This document shows, one piece after another, positions 1-8,389 of a stretch of DNA of 64,000 nucleotides (position 1 is the first letter of the stretch; every line of letters begins with the position of its first letter). The stretch lies in NCBI RefSeq assembly GCF_036169555.1, contig NZ_CP108032.1, forward strand, positions 1,922,001-1,986,000, written 5' to 3'. The position numbers and the translations under genes were made by a program. This DNA comes from Streptomyces sp. NBC_00306 (lineage in GTDB: Bacteria > Actinomycetota > Actinomycetes > Streptomycetales > Streptomycetaceae). Below the pieces are notes generated by a model. The model saw nothing but the letters and a program-made list of their open reading frames with translations. It searched no databases and was not told the origin of the DNA.

Positions 1-275
1 ACATCGCGAAGCCGGCGGGCTCGCGGATCGCCGCGCTGTCCTTCGACGGCGAGCCGATCGACCCGGCGGCGCAGTTCGTGCTCGCCGTGAACAACTACCG
101 GGCGAGCGGCGGCGGCAACTTCCCGCATGTGGCGGGCTCCCAGCAGCTGTGGGCGAACTCGGAGGAGATCCGCAACACGATCATCTCCTGGGTGACGGCG
201 AAGGGCACGGTGGACCCGGCGCAGTTCGCGTCGGTGGGCTGGAAGCTGACGCGTGAGGGCACGCCGGTCTTCTGA
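1..275 (+). CDS. 5'-nucleotidase / cyclic-nucleotide phosphodiesterase, C-terminal fragment
   Basis: This is the 3' end of a gene that starts before the window; the frame is open from base 3 to the TGA at 273. The visible residues include FDGEPIDPAAQFVLAVNNY and SGGGNFPHV, typical of the C-terminal substrate-binding domain of secreted 5'-nucleotidase / 2',3'-cyclic-nucleotide phosphodiesterases (UshA-like). The N-terminal metallophosphatase domain and signal peptide are outside the window. Family members hydrolyse extracellular nucleotides to nucleosides and phosphate. The gene converges on the monooxygenase gene with a 22-bp gap. The family is fairly sure; substrate preference cannot be judged. 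Confidence 0.8.
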   Translation, partial: IAKPAGSRIAALSFDGEPIDPAAQFVLAVNNYRASGGGNFPHVAGSQQLWANSEEIRNTIISWVTAKGTVDPAQFASVGWKLTREGTPVF

Positions 276-297
276 CCGTCCGCGTGTCGGGAGGCGT

Positions 298-1740
298 TCA
301 GTTTCCCTGGGCGAGGGGCGTGAGTTCCATCGCCTGCCCGGGGACCCTGGGCGCCTCCCGGCGTTCCAGGCCGAAGCTGGTGAAGGCCGTACGCCGGGGC
401 ATGGGGTAGGGCTCCTTGCCGGTCAGGGAGTTGAGGATGGCGGCGCTGCGCCAGGCGGCGAGGCCGAGATCGGGCGCGCCGACGCCGTGGCTGTGCTTCT
501 CCGCGTTCTGCACATACACCGAGCCGGTCACCGATTCGTCGAGGACGAGCTTGAACTCTCCGTCGACGCGTGGCCGGCCGGAGGCGTCATGGCGGATGTA
601 CGGGTCCAGTCCGGCGAGCATCCGGTCGACGGGGCGCTCGCGGTAGCCCGTGGCCAGGATGACAGCGTCGGTGGTGAGGCGGGAGCGGGTGCCCTGCTGC
701 AGGTGTTCCAGATGGAGTTCGATCTTGGTGGTGGCGACCCGGCCCGCGGTGCGGACGCCGACGCCGGGTGTGAGGACGGCGTCGGGCCAGCCGCCGTGCA
801 GGGTCCGGCGGTAGAGCTCCTCGTGGATGGCCGCGACGGTGTCGCCGGCGATGCCCTTGTGGAGCTGCCACTGCTGCGGGACGAGCCGGTCGCGGGTCTG
901 CTCGGGCAGGGCGTGGAAGTAGCGGGTGTAGTCGGGGGTGAAGTGCTCCAGGCCGAGCTTGGAGTACTCCATGGGGGCGAACGCCTCGGTCCTGGCGAGC
1001 CAGTGCAGCTTCTCCGCGCCGGCGAGGCGGGCCCGCAGCAGGTCGAGGAAGACCTCGGCGCCCGACTGTCCGGAGCCGATGACCGTGATGTGCTCGGCCT
1101 CCAGCAGCCGTTCCCGGTGGTCGAGGTAGTCGGCGGAGTGGATCACGGGGACGGCGGGGGCCTCGGCGAGCGGGCGCAGCGGTTCGGGGACGTACGGTTC
1201 GGTGCCGACGCCGAGGACGATGCTGCGGGCGTAGCTGCGGCCGAGTGCCTCCGCCTCGCCGTCGGCGTCGAGCTGGGTGAAGTCGACCTCGAACAGGGCG
1301 CGTTCGGGGTTCCAGCGGACGGCGTCGATCTGGTGGCCGAAGTGCAGACCCGGGAGATTGTCGCTGACCCAGCGGCAGTAGGCGTCGTATTCGGCACGCT
1401 GGATGTGGAACTTCTCGGCGAAGTAGAAGGGGAACAGCCGCTCGCGGGCGCGCAGATGGTTCAGGAAGCTCCAGGGGCTCGCCGGGTCGGCGAGGGTCAC
1501 CAGGTCGGCAAGGAAGGGGACCTGGAGGGTGGCGCCCTCGATCAGCAGTCCGGGGTGCCAGCTGAAGGCCGGCCGCTGTTCGTAGAAGGCGGTGGTGAGC
1601 CCGCCGTGGACGCCGTCGGCGAGGGCCGCGAGCGACAGGTTGAACGGGCCGATGCCGATGCCGACGAGGTCGAGGGGCTGGGTGTCCCCCCAGGTTCCCT
1701 CGGGGGCGTGGGACGGTTCGGGTGCGGGCGTACCGGTCAT
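298..1740 (-). CDS. Lysine/ornithine/diamine N-monooxygenase (DesB/IucD-like)
   Basis: 480-aa flavin N-hydroxylating monooxygenase. It has the FAD-binding motif GIGIGPFNLSLAAL near residue 25, the NADPH-binding motif VIGSGQSGAEVF near the middle, and the late TDAVILATGY motif, in family order. Enzymes of this class hydroxylate the terminal amine of lysine, ornithine or cadaverine as the first step toward hydroxamate siderophores. The start ATG at 1740 overlaps the stop of the upstream PLP decarboxylase by four bases (ATGA), so the pair is translationally coupled. A decarboxylase partner suggests the real substrate is a diamine such as cadaverine, as for DesB in desferrioxamine synthesis. The acyltransferase and NIS synthetase (DesC, DesD) that normally follow are absent: the next gene is the convergent nucleotidase. 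Substrate is inferred. Confidence 0.88.
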   Translation of the reverse strand: MTGTPAPEPSHAPEGTWGDTQPLDLVGIGIGPFNLSLAALADGVHGGLTTAFYEQRPAFSWHPGLLIEGATLQVPFLADLVTLADPASPWSFLNHLRARERLFPFYFAEKFHIQRAEYDAYCRWVSDNLPGLHFGHQIDAVRWNPERALFEVDFTQLDADGEAEALGRSYARSIVLGVGTEPYVPEPLRPLAEAPAVPVIHSADYLDHRERLLEAEHITVIGSGQSGAEVFLDLLRARLAGAEKLHWLARTEAFAPMEYSKLGLEHFTPDYTRYFHALPEQTRDRLVPQQWQLHKGIAGDTVAAIHEELYRRTLHGGWPDAVLTPGVGVRTAGRVATTKIELHLEHLQQGTRSRLTTDAVILATGYRERPVDRMLAGLDPYIRHDASGRPRVDGEFKLVLDESVTGSVYVQNAEKHSHGVGAPDLGLAAWRSAAILNSLTGKEPYPMPRRTAFTSFGLERREAPRVPGQAMELTPLAQGN

Positions 1741-3110
1741 CGGTGGGTGCTGCCTTCCACGAGTTCGAGCAGTTTTTCCAGGTCGCCGGTTGTGGCGTGC
1801 GGGTTCAGGAGCGTGGCTTTGAGCCAGAGGCGGCCGTCGGCGTGGGCGCGGCCGAGCACGGCACGGCCTTCGGTGAGCAGGACACGGCGGATCCGCGCGG
1901 TCTGCTCGTCGTCGGCCGCGACGGGCCGGAACAGCACCGTCGAGAGGGCGGGGCGGTCGTGGAGCTCCAGCCCGGGGTGCTGGTCGACGAGGTCCGCGAG
2001 CTGACCGGCGGCGGCGCAGACGCGGTCGACGAGCTCGCCGAGTCCGGCGCGGCCGAGGGCTCGGAGCGTGACGGCGACCTTGAGGACGTCGGGCCGCCGT
2101 GTCGTGCTGAGCGAACGGCCGAGCAGGTCGGGCAGTCCGGCTTCGGTGTCGTCGTCGGCGTTGAGGTACTCGGTCCGGACGCCGAGCGGGTCGAGACGGG
2201 ACCGGTCGGGCACCGCGAACACTCCGGCGGCGACGGGCTGCCAGCCGAGTTTGTGCAGGTCGAGGGTGACGGAGTGGGCGCGCTCCAGCCCGGTCAGCAG
2301 GCCGCGGTGCCGGTCGCTGAAGAGCAGCGGGCCGCCGTAGGCGGCATCGACGTGGAGTTCGGCGCCGTGGCGCGCGCAGAGGTCGGCGATCTCGGGCAGA
2401 GGATCGATTCGCCCGGTGTCGGTGGTGCCCGCGGTGGCGACGACGAGGCAGGGTCCCGGGAGGTCCGTGAGCGCCTCGTCGAGACCGGCGGGGTCGAGCA
2501 CACCGGATCCGGCGGGGACGGCCACCGGCTCGGGCAGTCCGAGCAGCCAGGCGGCCCGGTGCACGGAGTGGTGGGTGGCGGCGCCGCAGATCACCTGGAC
2601 CGCGCCGTGCCGCTCGCGGGCGAGGAGCAGCCCGAGCCTGTTGGACTCCGTACCGCCGGTGGTGAACAGGGCGTCGGGCGCGGGCGCCGCGGGATAGACC
2701 TCGTGGGCGAGTGCCCGGGCGACGGCGGTCTCCAGCTCCGAGGCGGCGGGTGCCTGGTCCCAGGAGTCCATGGAGGGGTTGAGCGCGGAGGCGGCGAGAT
2801 CGGCGGCGACGGCGAGGGCGAGGGGCGGTGTGTGCAGATGCGCCGCGCACAGGGGGTCCGCGGGGTCGGCGGCGCCGTGCGTGAGGGCGCGTACGAGGCT
2901 GCGCAGCGCCTCCTCGGCACCGGTGCCTTGCTCGGGGAGAACGGCCCCGGCGGCCTCACGCAGCCGCACGGCGACGGGCCCGGGCCCCCCGGGAGGCAGG
3001 GGCCCACCGCGCCCGGCCGCGCCGTCCCGCAGCGCGTCGAGCACGACGTCGAGCAGGGGCCGCAGGGCGTCGGGGCCTGTGGTTCCTCCCGCGAGAGGCG
3101 GCGTACTCAT
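1737..3110 (-). CDS. PLP-dependent group II amino acid decarboxylase (DesA-like)
   Basis: 457-aa pyridoxal-phosphate decarboxylase of the glutamate/diaminobutyrate/lysine (group II) type. The Schiff-base lysine lies in LDLHKLGWQP, with TTGGTESNR and HVDAAYGGPLLF as the cofactor-binding segments. In desferrioxamine biosynthesis DesA makes cadaverine from lysine for the N-hydroxylase; the four-base overlap with such a monooxygenase supports the same job here. I chose ATG 3110 because an AAGGAAC-type ribosome site precedes it at good distance; an in-frame start at 3191 has no such site. The protein is a little shorter than typical DesA. I see no actinobacterial iron box (TTAGGTTAGGCT-type) in the bases upstream, which is unusual for a siderophore gene. 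It could instead act on ornithine, diaminobutyrate or an aromatic amino acid. Confidence 0.82.
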   Translation of the reverse strand: MSTPPLAGGTTGPDALRPLLDVVLDALRDGAAGRGGPLPPGGPGPVAVRLREAAGAVLPEQGTGAEEALRSLVRALTHGAADPADPLCAAHLHTPPLALAVAADLAASALNPSMDSWDQAPAASELETAVARALAHEVYPAAPAPDALFTTGGTESNRLGLLLARERHGAVQVICGAATHHSVHRAAWLLGLPEPVAVPAGSGVLDPAGLDEALTDLPGPCLVVATAGTTDTGRIDPLPEIADLCARHGAELHVDAAYGGPLLFSDRHRGLLTGLERAHSVTLDLHKLGWQPVAAGVFAVPDRSRLDPLGVRTEYLNADDDTEAGLPDLLGRSLSTTRRPDVLKVAVTLRALGRAGLGELVDRVCAAAGQLADLVDQHPGLELHDRPALSTVLFRPVAADDEQTARIRRVLLTEGRAVLGRAHADGRLWLKATLLNPHATTGDLEKLLELVEGSTHR

Positions 3111-3358
3111 GGAGGTTCCTTCGGGTGTCGCCGGGCTGGTCACCCCGGGGTGATGAGGGTGCGCACGATGCTCAACGACAGGGACGGGCAAGGGGTATTG
3201 GCGCGCGGGGAAGGTGGGCGGGGGGGCGAGGTGTGTGCGGGGTCCGCGGCGGGGCGCCGGTGGTGTTCGGCGGGCTGACTCGCGCGCCGGGGTGCGGGAG
3301 CGGGGGGCGGGGGTTCAACCGGCGGTCGGGGCACGGGGGTTCGTGGCGTGCGCCCCCG

Positions 3359-3670
3359 TGCGAGACAGGCGACCCGGGGCCCGGGACTTCCGGGGCAACG
3401 GGGCGTGCTCCCGTGTGTCAGCGCTCATCGGCCGCCCGGACGCGGAGGGTTGCAGGGTGCGGTGGCGCGTGACAGCCGGCATTCGAGGGACGGGAATCGT
3501 GGCGTTCGCCTGCGCGAGACAGGCCCCCCGGGGGGCCGGGGACTCCCGGGGCAGCAGGGCGTGCCCCCGTGCGTCAGCGCTCATCGGCCGCCCGGATGCG
3601 GAAGGCTGCAGGGTGCGGTGGCGCGTGACAACCGGCCTCCGAGGGACGGGAATCGTGGCGTTCGCCTGCG
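3359..3670. repeat. Tandem repeat A, two ~155-bp copies
   Basis: Copy 1 spans 3359-3514 and copy 2 spans 3515-3670. CGAGACAGGC recurs at 3361 and 3515 (offset 154); GCGCTCATCGGCCGCCCGGA at 3421 and 3577 (offset 156); GGGACGGGAATCGTGGCG at 3488 and 3644 (offset 156). The right two thirds of the unit are about 90% identical, the left third less. Offsets of 154 and 156 show small insertions or deletions since duplication. Confidence 0.85.
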
Positions 3671-3746
3671 GGCGCTGGAGGCTTACGGGGCAGCGTGGGC
3701 GGCACGCGTGCGTCCACTTGCGGGCAGCGCGCGGGGGCGGCCCCCG

Positions 3747-4040
3747 GCAGCGGCTCCGCGCATCAACTCGCCACGCGCACGGCGACTTCACGGAAGGCCC
3801 CACGCGTCAACCGGCGCCCCCGGCGGAGGTGGGCGCTCGCGGGTGGCGACGCCACGCGGGAGACGGCGGTGTCGATCCGCCGGGGTCGCCCCGGCAGCAA
3901 CGCCGCCGCCAACTCGCCACGAGCACGACGACTTCACCAAAGGCGCCCCACGCAACAACCGCCGCCGGCGGAGGTACGCGCTCGCAGGTGGCGACGCCAT
4001 GCGGGAGACGGCGGTCGAACCGCCGGCTTCGCCGCGGCAG
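3747..4040. repeat. Tandem repeat B, two ~145-bp copies plus a partial third
   Basis: Copies begin with GGCAGC/GCAGCAAC at 3747, 3894 and 4037. Shared segments include ACTCGCCACG (3766 and 3912), CGACTTCAC, GGCGGAGGT, and GGTGGCGACGCCA (3842 and 3987) followed by CGGGAGACGGCGGT. The period is 143-147 bp and is not a multiple of three across the array, so the repeat does not look protein-coding. It directly follows repeat A. Confidence 0.8.
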
Positions 4041-4376
4041 CAACACCACAGCAACGCGTTCAGCAGCCGGACGTATCGACCGGCGGCCAGGTCGCGGGGG
4101 CATTCACCGACCAGCGATGCCCGTGTCAACCCGCCCTCGGAACACGGGGGTTCACCGGCAGCGGGTCCGGCCTCGTCACCCCGCGGCCGACACCCGCAGG
4201 TCCACCGGGCAGCCCCCTCACGCGACAACCCACGCAGCCCCGGGCATCGAAAGTCCCCGCAGCACCTACCGCGCACCCGCGCGGCGGACGCGCGAGGGTT
4301 CACCGGGCAGCGCCCCCGCGTACCGACCCGCGGCCGGGTCGCGGGGGCGCCCCGCAGTGCGCCCCCGCCTGCGTCC

Positions 4377-6875
4377 CTATCCCTCCTGCACCGACAACGC
4401 CCGGCGCAGGTCGTCCAGTTGGTCCGCCAGTTTGCGGCGCAGGGCCGGGATCATGTCCGCGTCGCGCAGACACCGTTCGCCCAGTTCCAGCGTCCGCGCG
4501 TCGACGGCGTGCAGCGGGAACGCGTACCGGCCCGCCGCCTCCGCTATGGCCGGGCCGCGGCGGCCTGCGAGCGCCACGGCGTCGTCGAAGTAGCGGGCCA
4601 CGTACTCCCGGACCAGTTCGGCCTGTTCGGGCTGCCAGAAGCCCTGTGCGGTGGCGGTGAACAGGTAGTTGGAGAGTGTGTCGGAGGTGAACAGCCGCTC
4701 CCACGCGGCCTCCTTCGCCTCCGGTGTGGGCAGCGCGGCGCGGCAGCGGGCCGCGCCCTCCTGGCCCGTCGCGCTCGGGTCGCGGTCCAGTTCGGCCGCG
4801 ATCGCGTTCTCGTCGGTCTCGCCGAGGACGGCGAGGCGGTAGAGGATGCGCCAGCGCAGCTCGGGGTCGAGCTCCGGTCCGCCGGGCACGCTGCCGTCGG
4901 CGAGCCATTCCTGGATCGTCTCGGGCTGCGCGGCGGCGTCGATGGCGTGGCGTACCGCTGTCAGGCGCAGTCCGGCGTCGCTGCCGTCCTCGGTGCGGCG
5001 CAGCAGGTCGCGGCAGATGTTCCTGATGGCGCTGAGCGCCGCCGGGCGCTGGTCCGCGGGAGAGAAGCGGTCGGCGATCTGGCCGGCGGCGAAGGCGAGC
5101 ACGCCCTGCACCACGGCGAGGTCGGACTCGCGCGGCAGATGGGCGCGGGCGGCCTCCAGATAGGCGGCCGGGGCGAGGTCGCCGTCGCGGACCATGTCGC
5201 GGGCCGCGTTCCACACGACGGTGCGGGTCAGCGGGTCCGGGACGGCGGACAGCGAGCGGACGGCGGTGTCCCAGGAGGCCGGGTCGAGGCGCACCTTGGC
5301 GTAGCTGGAGTCGCCGTCGTTGAGGACGACGAGGGCCGGGCGCCGGCCGGGCCGGGGACCGTTCTCGCCGTGGGGGACGTCCAGTTCGAAGCGGTCGCGC
5401 AGGACGAGGGCGGAGGCGTCCACGGGGTCGGCGTCGTACGCGCCGACGGCGATCCGGTGCGGGCGGCTGCCGTCCTGGGCGACGGTGAGCGACCAGGTGC
5501 CGTTCGACTCGGTCACGGTCGAGGTGAGGGTGTCGACGCCGGTCGTCCGCAGCCAGGACTCCGCCCAGCCGTGCACGTCGCGGTCGGTGGCCTGGGCGAG
5601 GGAGTCGATGAAGTCGGCGAGGGTGGCGTTGCCGAATTTGTGGCGGGTGAAGTGGGTGTTGATGCCGGCGAGGAAGTCCTTCTCGCCCATCCAGGTCACC
5701 AGTTGCCGCAGCGCGGACGCGCCCTTGGCGTAGGAGATGCCGTCGAAGTTGAGCATCGCGGACGCGGTGTCGGGGACGGCGTCCGGGTCGGGTGCGACGG
5801 GGTGGGTGGAGGGCCGCTGGTCGGCGTCGTAGCCCCAGGACTTGCGGCCGATGCCGAAGTCGACCCAGGTGTCGGTGAAGCGGGTGGCCTCGGTGAGGGT
5901 CTGGTAGCCCATGTACTCGGCGAAGGACTCGTTCAGCCAGATGTCGTCCCACCAGCGCAGGGTGACCAGGTCGCCGAACCACATGTGCGCCATCTCGTGG
6001 GCGATGACCATGGCGCGGGTCTGCCGCTCGGTGTCGGTGACGGCGGAGCGGTAGACGAACTCGTCGCGGAAGGTGACGAGTCCCGGGTTCTCCATCGCCC
6101 CGGCGTTGAACTCGGGCACGAAGGCCTGGTCGTAGGAGTCGAAGGGGTACGGCTCCTCGAACTTCTCGTGGTACCGGTCGTAGCACTGGCGGGTGATCTC
6201 GAAGATCTCGTCGGCGTCCGCGTCCAGGTGGGGGGCGAGCGAACGCCGGCAGTGTATGCCGAAGGGCAGTCCCGCGTGCTCGGTCAGGACGGAGTGCCAG
6301 GGGCCCGCGGCGACGGCCACGAAGTAGGTGGCGAGCGGCGGGGTGGGGGCGCAGGTCCAGCGCCCGTCGCCGAGGTCGGTGGCGATGGAGTTGCCGAGGA
6401 CCTTCCAGCCGGCGGGCGCGGTGACAGTGACCTCGAAGACGGCCTTGAGGTCGGGCTGGTCGAAGGCCGGGAAGACGCGCTGGACGTCCTCCATGAACAG
6501 CTGGGTGTAGACGTAGGTCTCGCCGTCGGTGGGGTCGGTGAAGCGGTGCATGCCCTCACCGGTGCGGGAGTACCGCATGCTCGCGTCGAGGTGCAGCTCG
6601 TGCTCGCCGGCGCTCAGGCCGCGCAGCGCCAGCCGGTTCCCGGTGAGCGTCTCGGGATCGATCGGCTGTCCGTCCAGGGTGACGGAGCGCAGGACGTCCG
6701 GCTTGACCTCGACGAAGGTGTCCCCGTCCGCCCGCGCGGTGAAGTGGATGACGGTACGGGAGTCGAAGGTCTCCTCCCCGGTGGTCAGATCGAGGTCGAT
6801 CGAGTACCGGTGGACGTCGAGGAACTGGGCACGGGTCTGCGCTTCGTCGCGCGTCAGGACGGACATGAGGGCCAT
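4377..6875 (-). CDS. pepN: Aminopeptidase N, M1 family zinc metallopeptidase
   Basis: 832-aa cytosolic zinc aminopeptidase that removes N-terminal residues from peptides. The diagnostic exopeptidase motif GAMEN (in FNAGAMENPG) and the zinc site VIAHEMAHMWFGDLV followed by WLNESFAEYMGY (HExxH...E) are intact. The N-terminal beta domain carries the family segment TYVYTQLF...FPAFDQPDLKA, and the C-terminal helical ERAP1-like domain runs to the end. Length fits actinobacterial PepN. I chose ATG 6875, which has an AGG-type site upstream (TCAGGCAGC); an in-frame ATG at 6866 lacks one. It is monocistronic as far as can be seen, with the repeat-filled gap downstream. Confidence 0.95.
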   Translation of the reverse strand: MALMSVLTRDEAQTRAQFLDVHRYSIDLDLTTGEETFDSRTVIHFTARADGDTFVEVKPDVLRSVTLDGQPIDPETLTGNRLALRGLSAGEHELHLDASMRYSRTGEGMHRFTDPTDGETYVYTQLFMEDVQRVFPAFDQPDLKAVFEVTVTAPAGWKVLGNSIATDLGDGRWTCAPTPPLATYFVAVAAGPWHSVLTEHAGLPFGIHCRRSLAPHLDADADEIFEITRQCYDRYHEKFEEPYPFDSYDQAFVPEFNAGAMENPGLVTFRDEFVYRSAVTDTERQTRAMVIAHEMAHMWFGDLVTLRWWDDIWLNESFAEYMGYQTLTEATRFTDTWVDFGIGRKSWGYDADQRPSTHPVAPDPDAVPDTASAMLNFDGISYAKGASALRQLVTWMGEKDFLAGINTHFTRHKFGNATLADFIDSLAQATDRDVHGWAESWLRTTGVDTLTSTVTESNGTWSLTVAQDGSRPHRIAVGAYDADPVDASALVLRDRFELDVPHGENGPRPGRRPALVVLNDGDSSYAKVRLDPASWDTAVRSLSAVPDPLTRTVVWNAARDMVRDGDLAPAAYLEAARAHLPRESDLAVVQGVLAFAAGQIADRFSPADQRPAALSAIRNICRDLLRRTEDGSDAGLRLTAVRHAIDAAAQPETIQEWLADGSVPGGPELDPELRWRILYRLAVLGETDENAIAAELDRDPSATGQEGAARCRAALPTPEAKEAAWERLFTSDTLSNYLFTATAQGFWQPEQAELVREYVARYFDDAVALAGRRGPAIAEAAGRYAFPLHAVDARTLELGERCLRDADMIPALRRKLADQLDDLRRALSVQEG

Positions 6876-6942
6876 GCTGCCTGATGGTCCCGCTCCCGCA
6901 CACGGGGTATCGGTTGCGCTGAGAGCGCACGCCCCGCGCGGT

Positions 6943-7077
6943 GCGCCCGCCGCGGGTCGTCTCCGCGGCACGGCGTCGGGGGCAGCGGCGCCCGCCTCGG
7001 GTCGTACTCGCCGGCGCGACGCCGGGGGCGGCGCCGCCCGCCTCAGATCATCTGCGCGGCGCGACGTCCGGGTCGGC
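6943..7077. repeat. 45-bp tandem repeat, three copies, over the chorismate mutase stop codon
   Basis: Three contiguous 45-bp units start at 6943, 6988 and 7033, each opening with GCGCCCGCC or GCCGCCCGCC and holding GGTCGT / GATCAT and CGGCGCGACG-type cores. The rightmost unit contains the last ten codons and stop of the chorismate mutase gene (minus strand); the other two lie just beyond the stop. The period equals 15 codons, so loss of the TGA would extend the protein in frame by about 30 Ala/Gly/Arg-rich residues. The unit is not a clear hairpin terminator. Confidence 0.8.
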
Positions 7078-7374
7078 GGCGATCGTCTCGTGGTGGCGGA
7101 TCACCTCGGCGATGATGAAGTTCAGCAGCTTCTCGGCGAACGCGGGGTCCAGTCTGGCGCTCTCCGCGAGCTGGCGCAGCCGCTCGATCTGGCGGGCCTC
7201 GCGGTCCGGGTCGGCGGGCGGCAGATGGTGCTGGGCCTTGAGCCGGCCCACCTGCTGGGTGCACTTGAAGCGTTCGGCGAGCATGTGGACGACGGCCGCG
7301 TCGATGTTGTCGATGCTCTCGCGCAGGCGGTTCAGCTCGGCCCGCACGTTCTCGTCGATGTCCCTGGTGGTCAT
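7048..7374 (-). CDS. Chorismate mutase, AroQ type
   Basis: 108-aa all-helical monofunctional chorismate mutase, converting chorismate to prephenate for Phe and Tyr synthesis in the cytosol. Family residues are visible: the N-terminal RLRESIDNIDAAVVHMLAER helix, then GRLKAQHHLP, DREARQIERL, and the C-terminal FIIAEVIRHHETIA. The catalytic Arg/Lys positions expected for AroQ (R in helix 1, K in GRLK) are present. Start ATG 7374 follows the AraC stop by 20 bases, so the two may be cotranscribed, though no functional link is obvious. Its last codons are part of a 45-bp triplication. Confidence 0.88.
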   Translation of the reverse strand: MTTRDIDENVRAELNRLRESIDNIDAAVVHMLAERFKCTQQVGRLKAQHHLPPADPDREARQIERLRQLAESARLDPAFAEKLLNFIIAEVIRHHETIAADPDVAPRR

Positions 7375-7394
7375 GGTCAGCGAGCTTACGACGA

Positions 7395-8273
7395 TCACGT
7401 GGAGATCGTCGGGGGGTGTTCGGGGTCCGGGATGCGGTTGCTCCAGCCGCCGGGAACGGCGCGTCCCTGCTGGGCGCGGAAGCGGACGGGCGCGGTTCCG
7501 ACACGGCGGGTGAACAGCCGGGAGAAGTAGGCCGGGTCCTCGTAGCCGACGCGGCGGGCGACGGCGGCGACGGGGAGCTCGGTCGCCACGAGCAGTTCCT
7601 TGGCCCGGCCGAGCCGGATGCCCAGGAGGTAGTCCTTGGGGCTGCATCCGGCGCCCCGGCGCACGGCGGCGCGCAGTTCCGCGGGGGTCATGCCGTGGCG
7701 TGCCGCGTGCTCGGCGACCGACAGCGGCTGGAAGGCGTCGCGGGCGAGCGCGCCGAGTACGGGGTCGCCCTCGGCGTTGGTGTCGGCGCGGGCGCGGCGC
7801 AGGGCGACGAGGAGTTCGTGCACGGCGGCGCCGGTCTCGACCTCCAGGAGCGGATTGCCGCGGCGGGCGGCCCGGGCGATGCGCCCCACGGCGGCGCGCG
7901 GGGCCGCGGTGTCGGAGAGTGGGACGACCGGCCGGTGGGGCTCGATGTAGCCGAGTTCGGTGTAGGTGGCGGTGGCGGGTCCGGAGAAGTCGACGAAGCT
8001 CTCGTCCCAGCCGCCCGTCGGGTCGGGGCCGTAGTGGTGGGGCACTCCGGGTGTGAGCCACAGCAGGGCGGGCGCGGTGACGGCGGTGCGCTGTCCGTCC
8101 GGTTCGCGGAACCAGCCGCTGCCCGCGCTGATCACGACGGCGACATGGTGGTCCAGGGTGCGGGGCCCGACGGTGGGCAGCAGGCCGTGCTGGAGTCCGA
8201 CGCCGAGGCAGACCAGGCCGAGCCGCTGGTGCACGGGACCCGGGGTGAAATAGCGCATCCAGGTGTGGTACAT
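7395..8273 (-). CDS. AraC-family transcriptional regulator
   Basis: 292-aa regulator with an N-terminal sugar-sensing cupin domain (residues ~10-150, including the ligand-binding LTPGVPHHYGPD region) and a C-terminal double helix-turn-helix of AraC type: LSVAEHAARHGMTPAELRAAV and the second HTH ending in VARRVGYEDPAYFSRLFTRR. It is divergent from the GH35 beta-galactosidase with a 116-bp shared promoter region. AraC proteins placed this way usually activate the neighbouring sugar gene when ligand binds the cupin domain, so it likely senses a galactoside or its product. The same candidate site also occurs upstream of the GH101 gene. Confidence 0.9.
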   Translation of the reverse strand: MYHTWMRYFTPGPVHQRLGLVCLGVGLQHGLLPTVGPRTLDHHVAVVISAGSGWFREPDGQRTAVTAPALLWLTPGVPHHYGPDPTGGWDESFVDFSGPATATYTELGYIEPHRPVVPLSDTAAPRAAVGRIARAARRGNPLLEVETGAAVHELLVALRRARADTNAEGDPVLGALARDAFQPLSVAEHAARHGMTPAELRAAVRRGAGCSPKDYLLGIRLGRAKELLVATELPVAAVARRVGYEDPAYFSRLFTRRVGTAPVRFRAQQGRAVPGGWSNRIPDPEHPPTIST

Positions 8274-8316
8274 CCGCTTTCGTCCCTCTCCCCGGCCGCG
8301 ATCAGCCTGCGCGTGC

Positions 8317-8345
8317 GTCCAAACAGCGCCGATCTTTGTCCATGG
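8317..8345 (+). promoter_or_regulatory. Candidate AraC operator: two GTCCA half-sites 21 bp apart
   Basis: GTCCA occurs at 8317-8321 and 8338-8342, 21 bp apart, i.e. two helical turns as in classical AraC direct-repeat operators. The second half-site is part of CTTTGTCCATGG (8334-8345), which is repeated exactly upstream of the GH101 gene (18131-18142, minus strand). The site is 45 bp before the beta-galactosidase start, where an activator could contact RNA polymerase. Binding is inferred. Confidence 0.45.
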
Positions 8346-8389
8346 ATTCCTCCGCCGCCAGGGGGCGATGGTGAGCGAGGCGGGGGGAC

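Larger units (their letters stand above)
3111..4376. other. 1.27-kb gene-free region of degenerate repeats
   Basis: No convincing gene lies between the decarboxylase start and the pepN stop. Several long open frames cross it, but their products are Arg/Pro-rich, run on into the antisense of pepN, and change frame between repeat copies. The DNA is a patchwork of direct repeats: a ~155-bp unit twice (3359-3670), a ~145-bp unit twice plus a start of a third (3747-4040), and a 30-bp segment at 4072-4101 repeated with few changes at 4319-4348. Only the first ~80 bases (3111-3190) look like an ordinary leader for the decarboxylase operon. Confidence 0.7.

Noticed and set aside
298..3110. A complete desferrioxamine (desABCD) cluster
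   Set aside because: Only the decarboxylase and monooxygenase are present; the next gene is a convergent nucleotidase and no DesC/DesD homologue is in the window.
3214..6884. Long plus-strand open frames (459 and 1178 codons) across the repeat region and opposite pepN
   Set aside because: They are antisense to an unmistakable pepN and rich in Arg/Pro/Gly; open antisense frames are expected at this GC content. No ribosome site or family motif.
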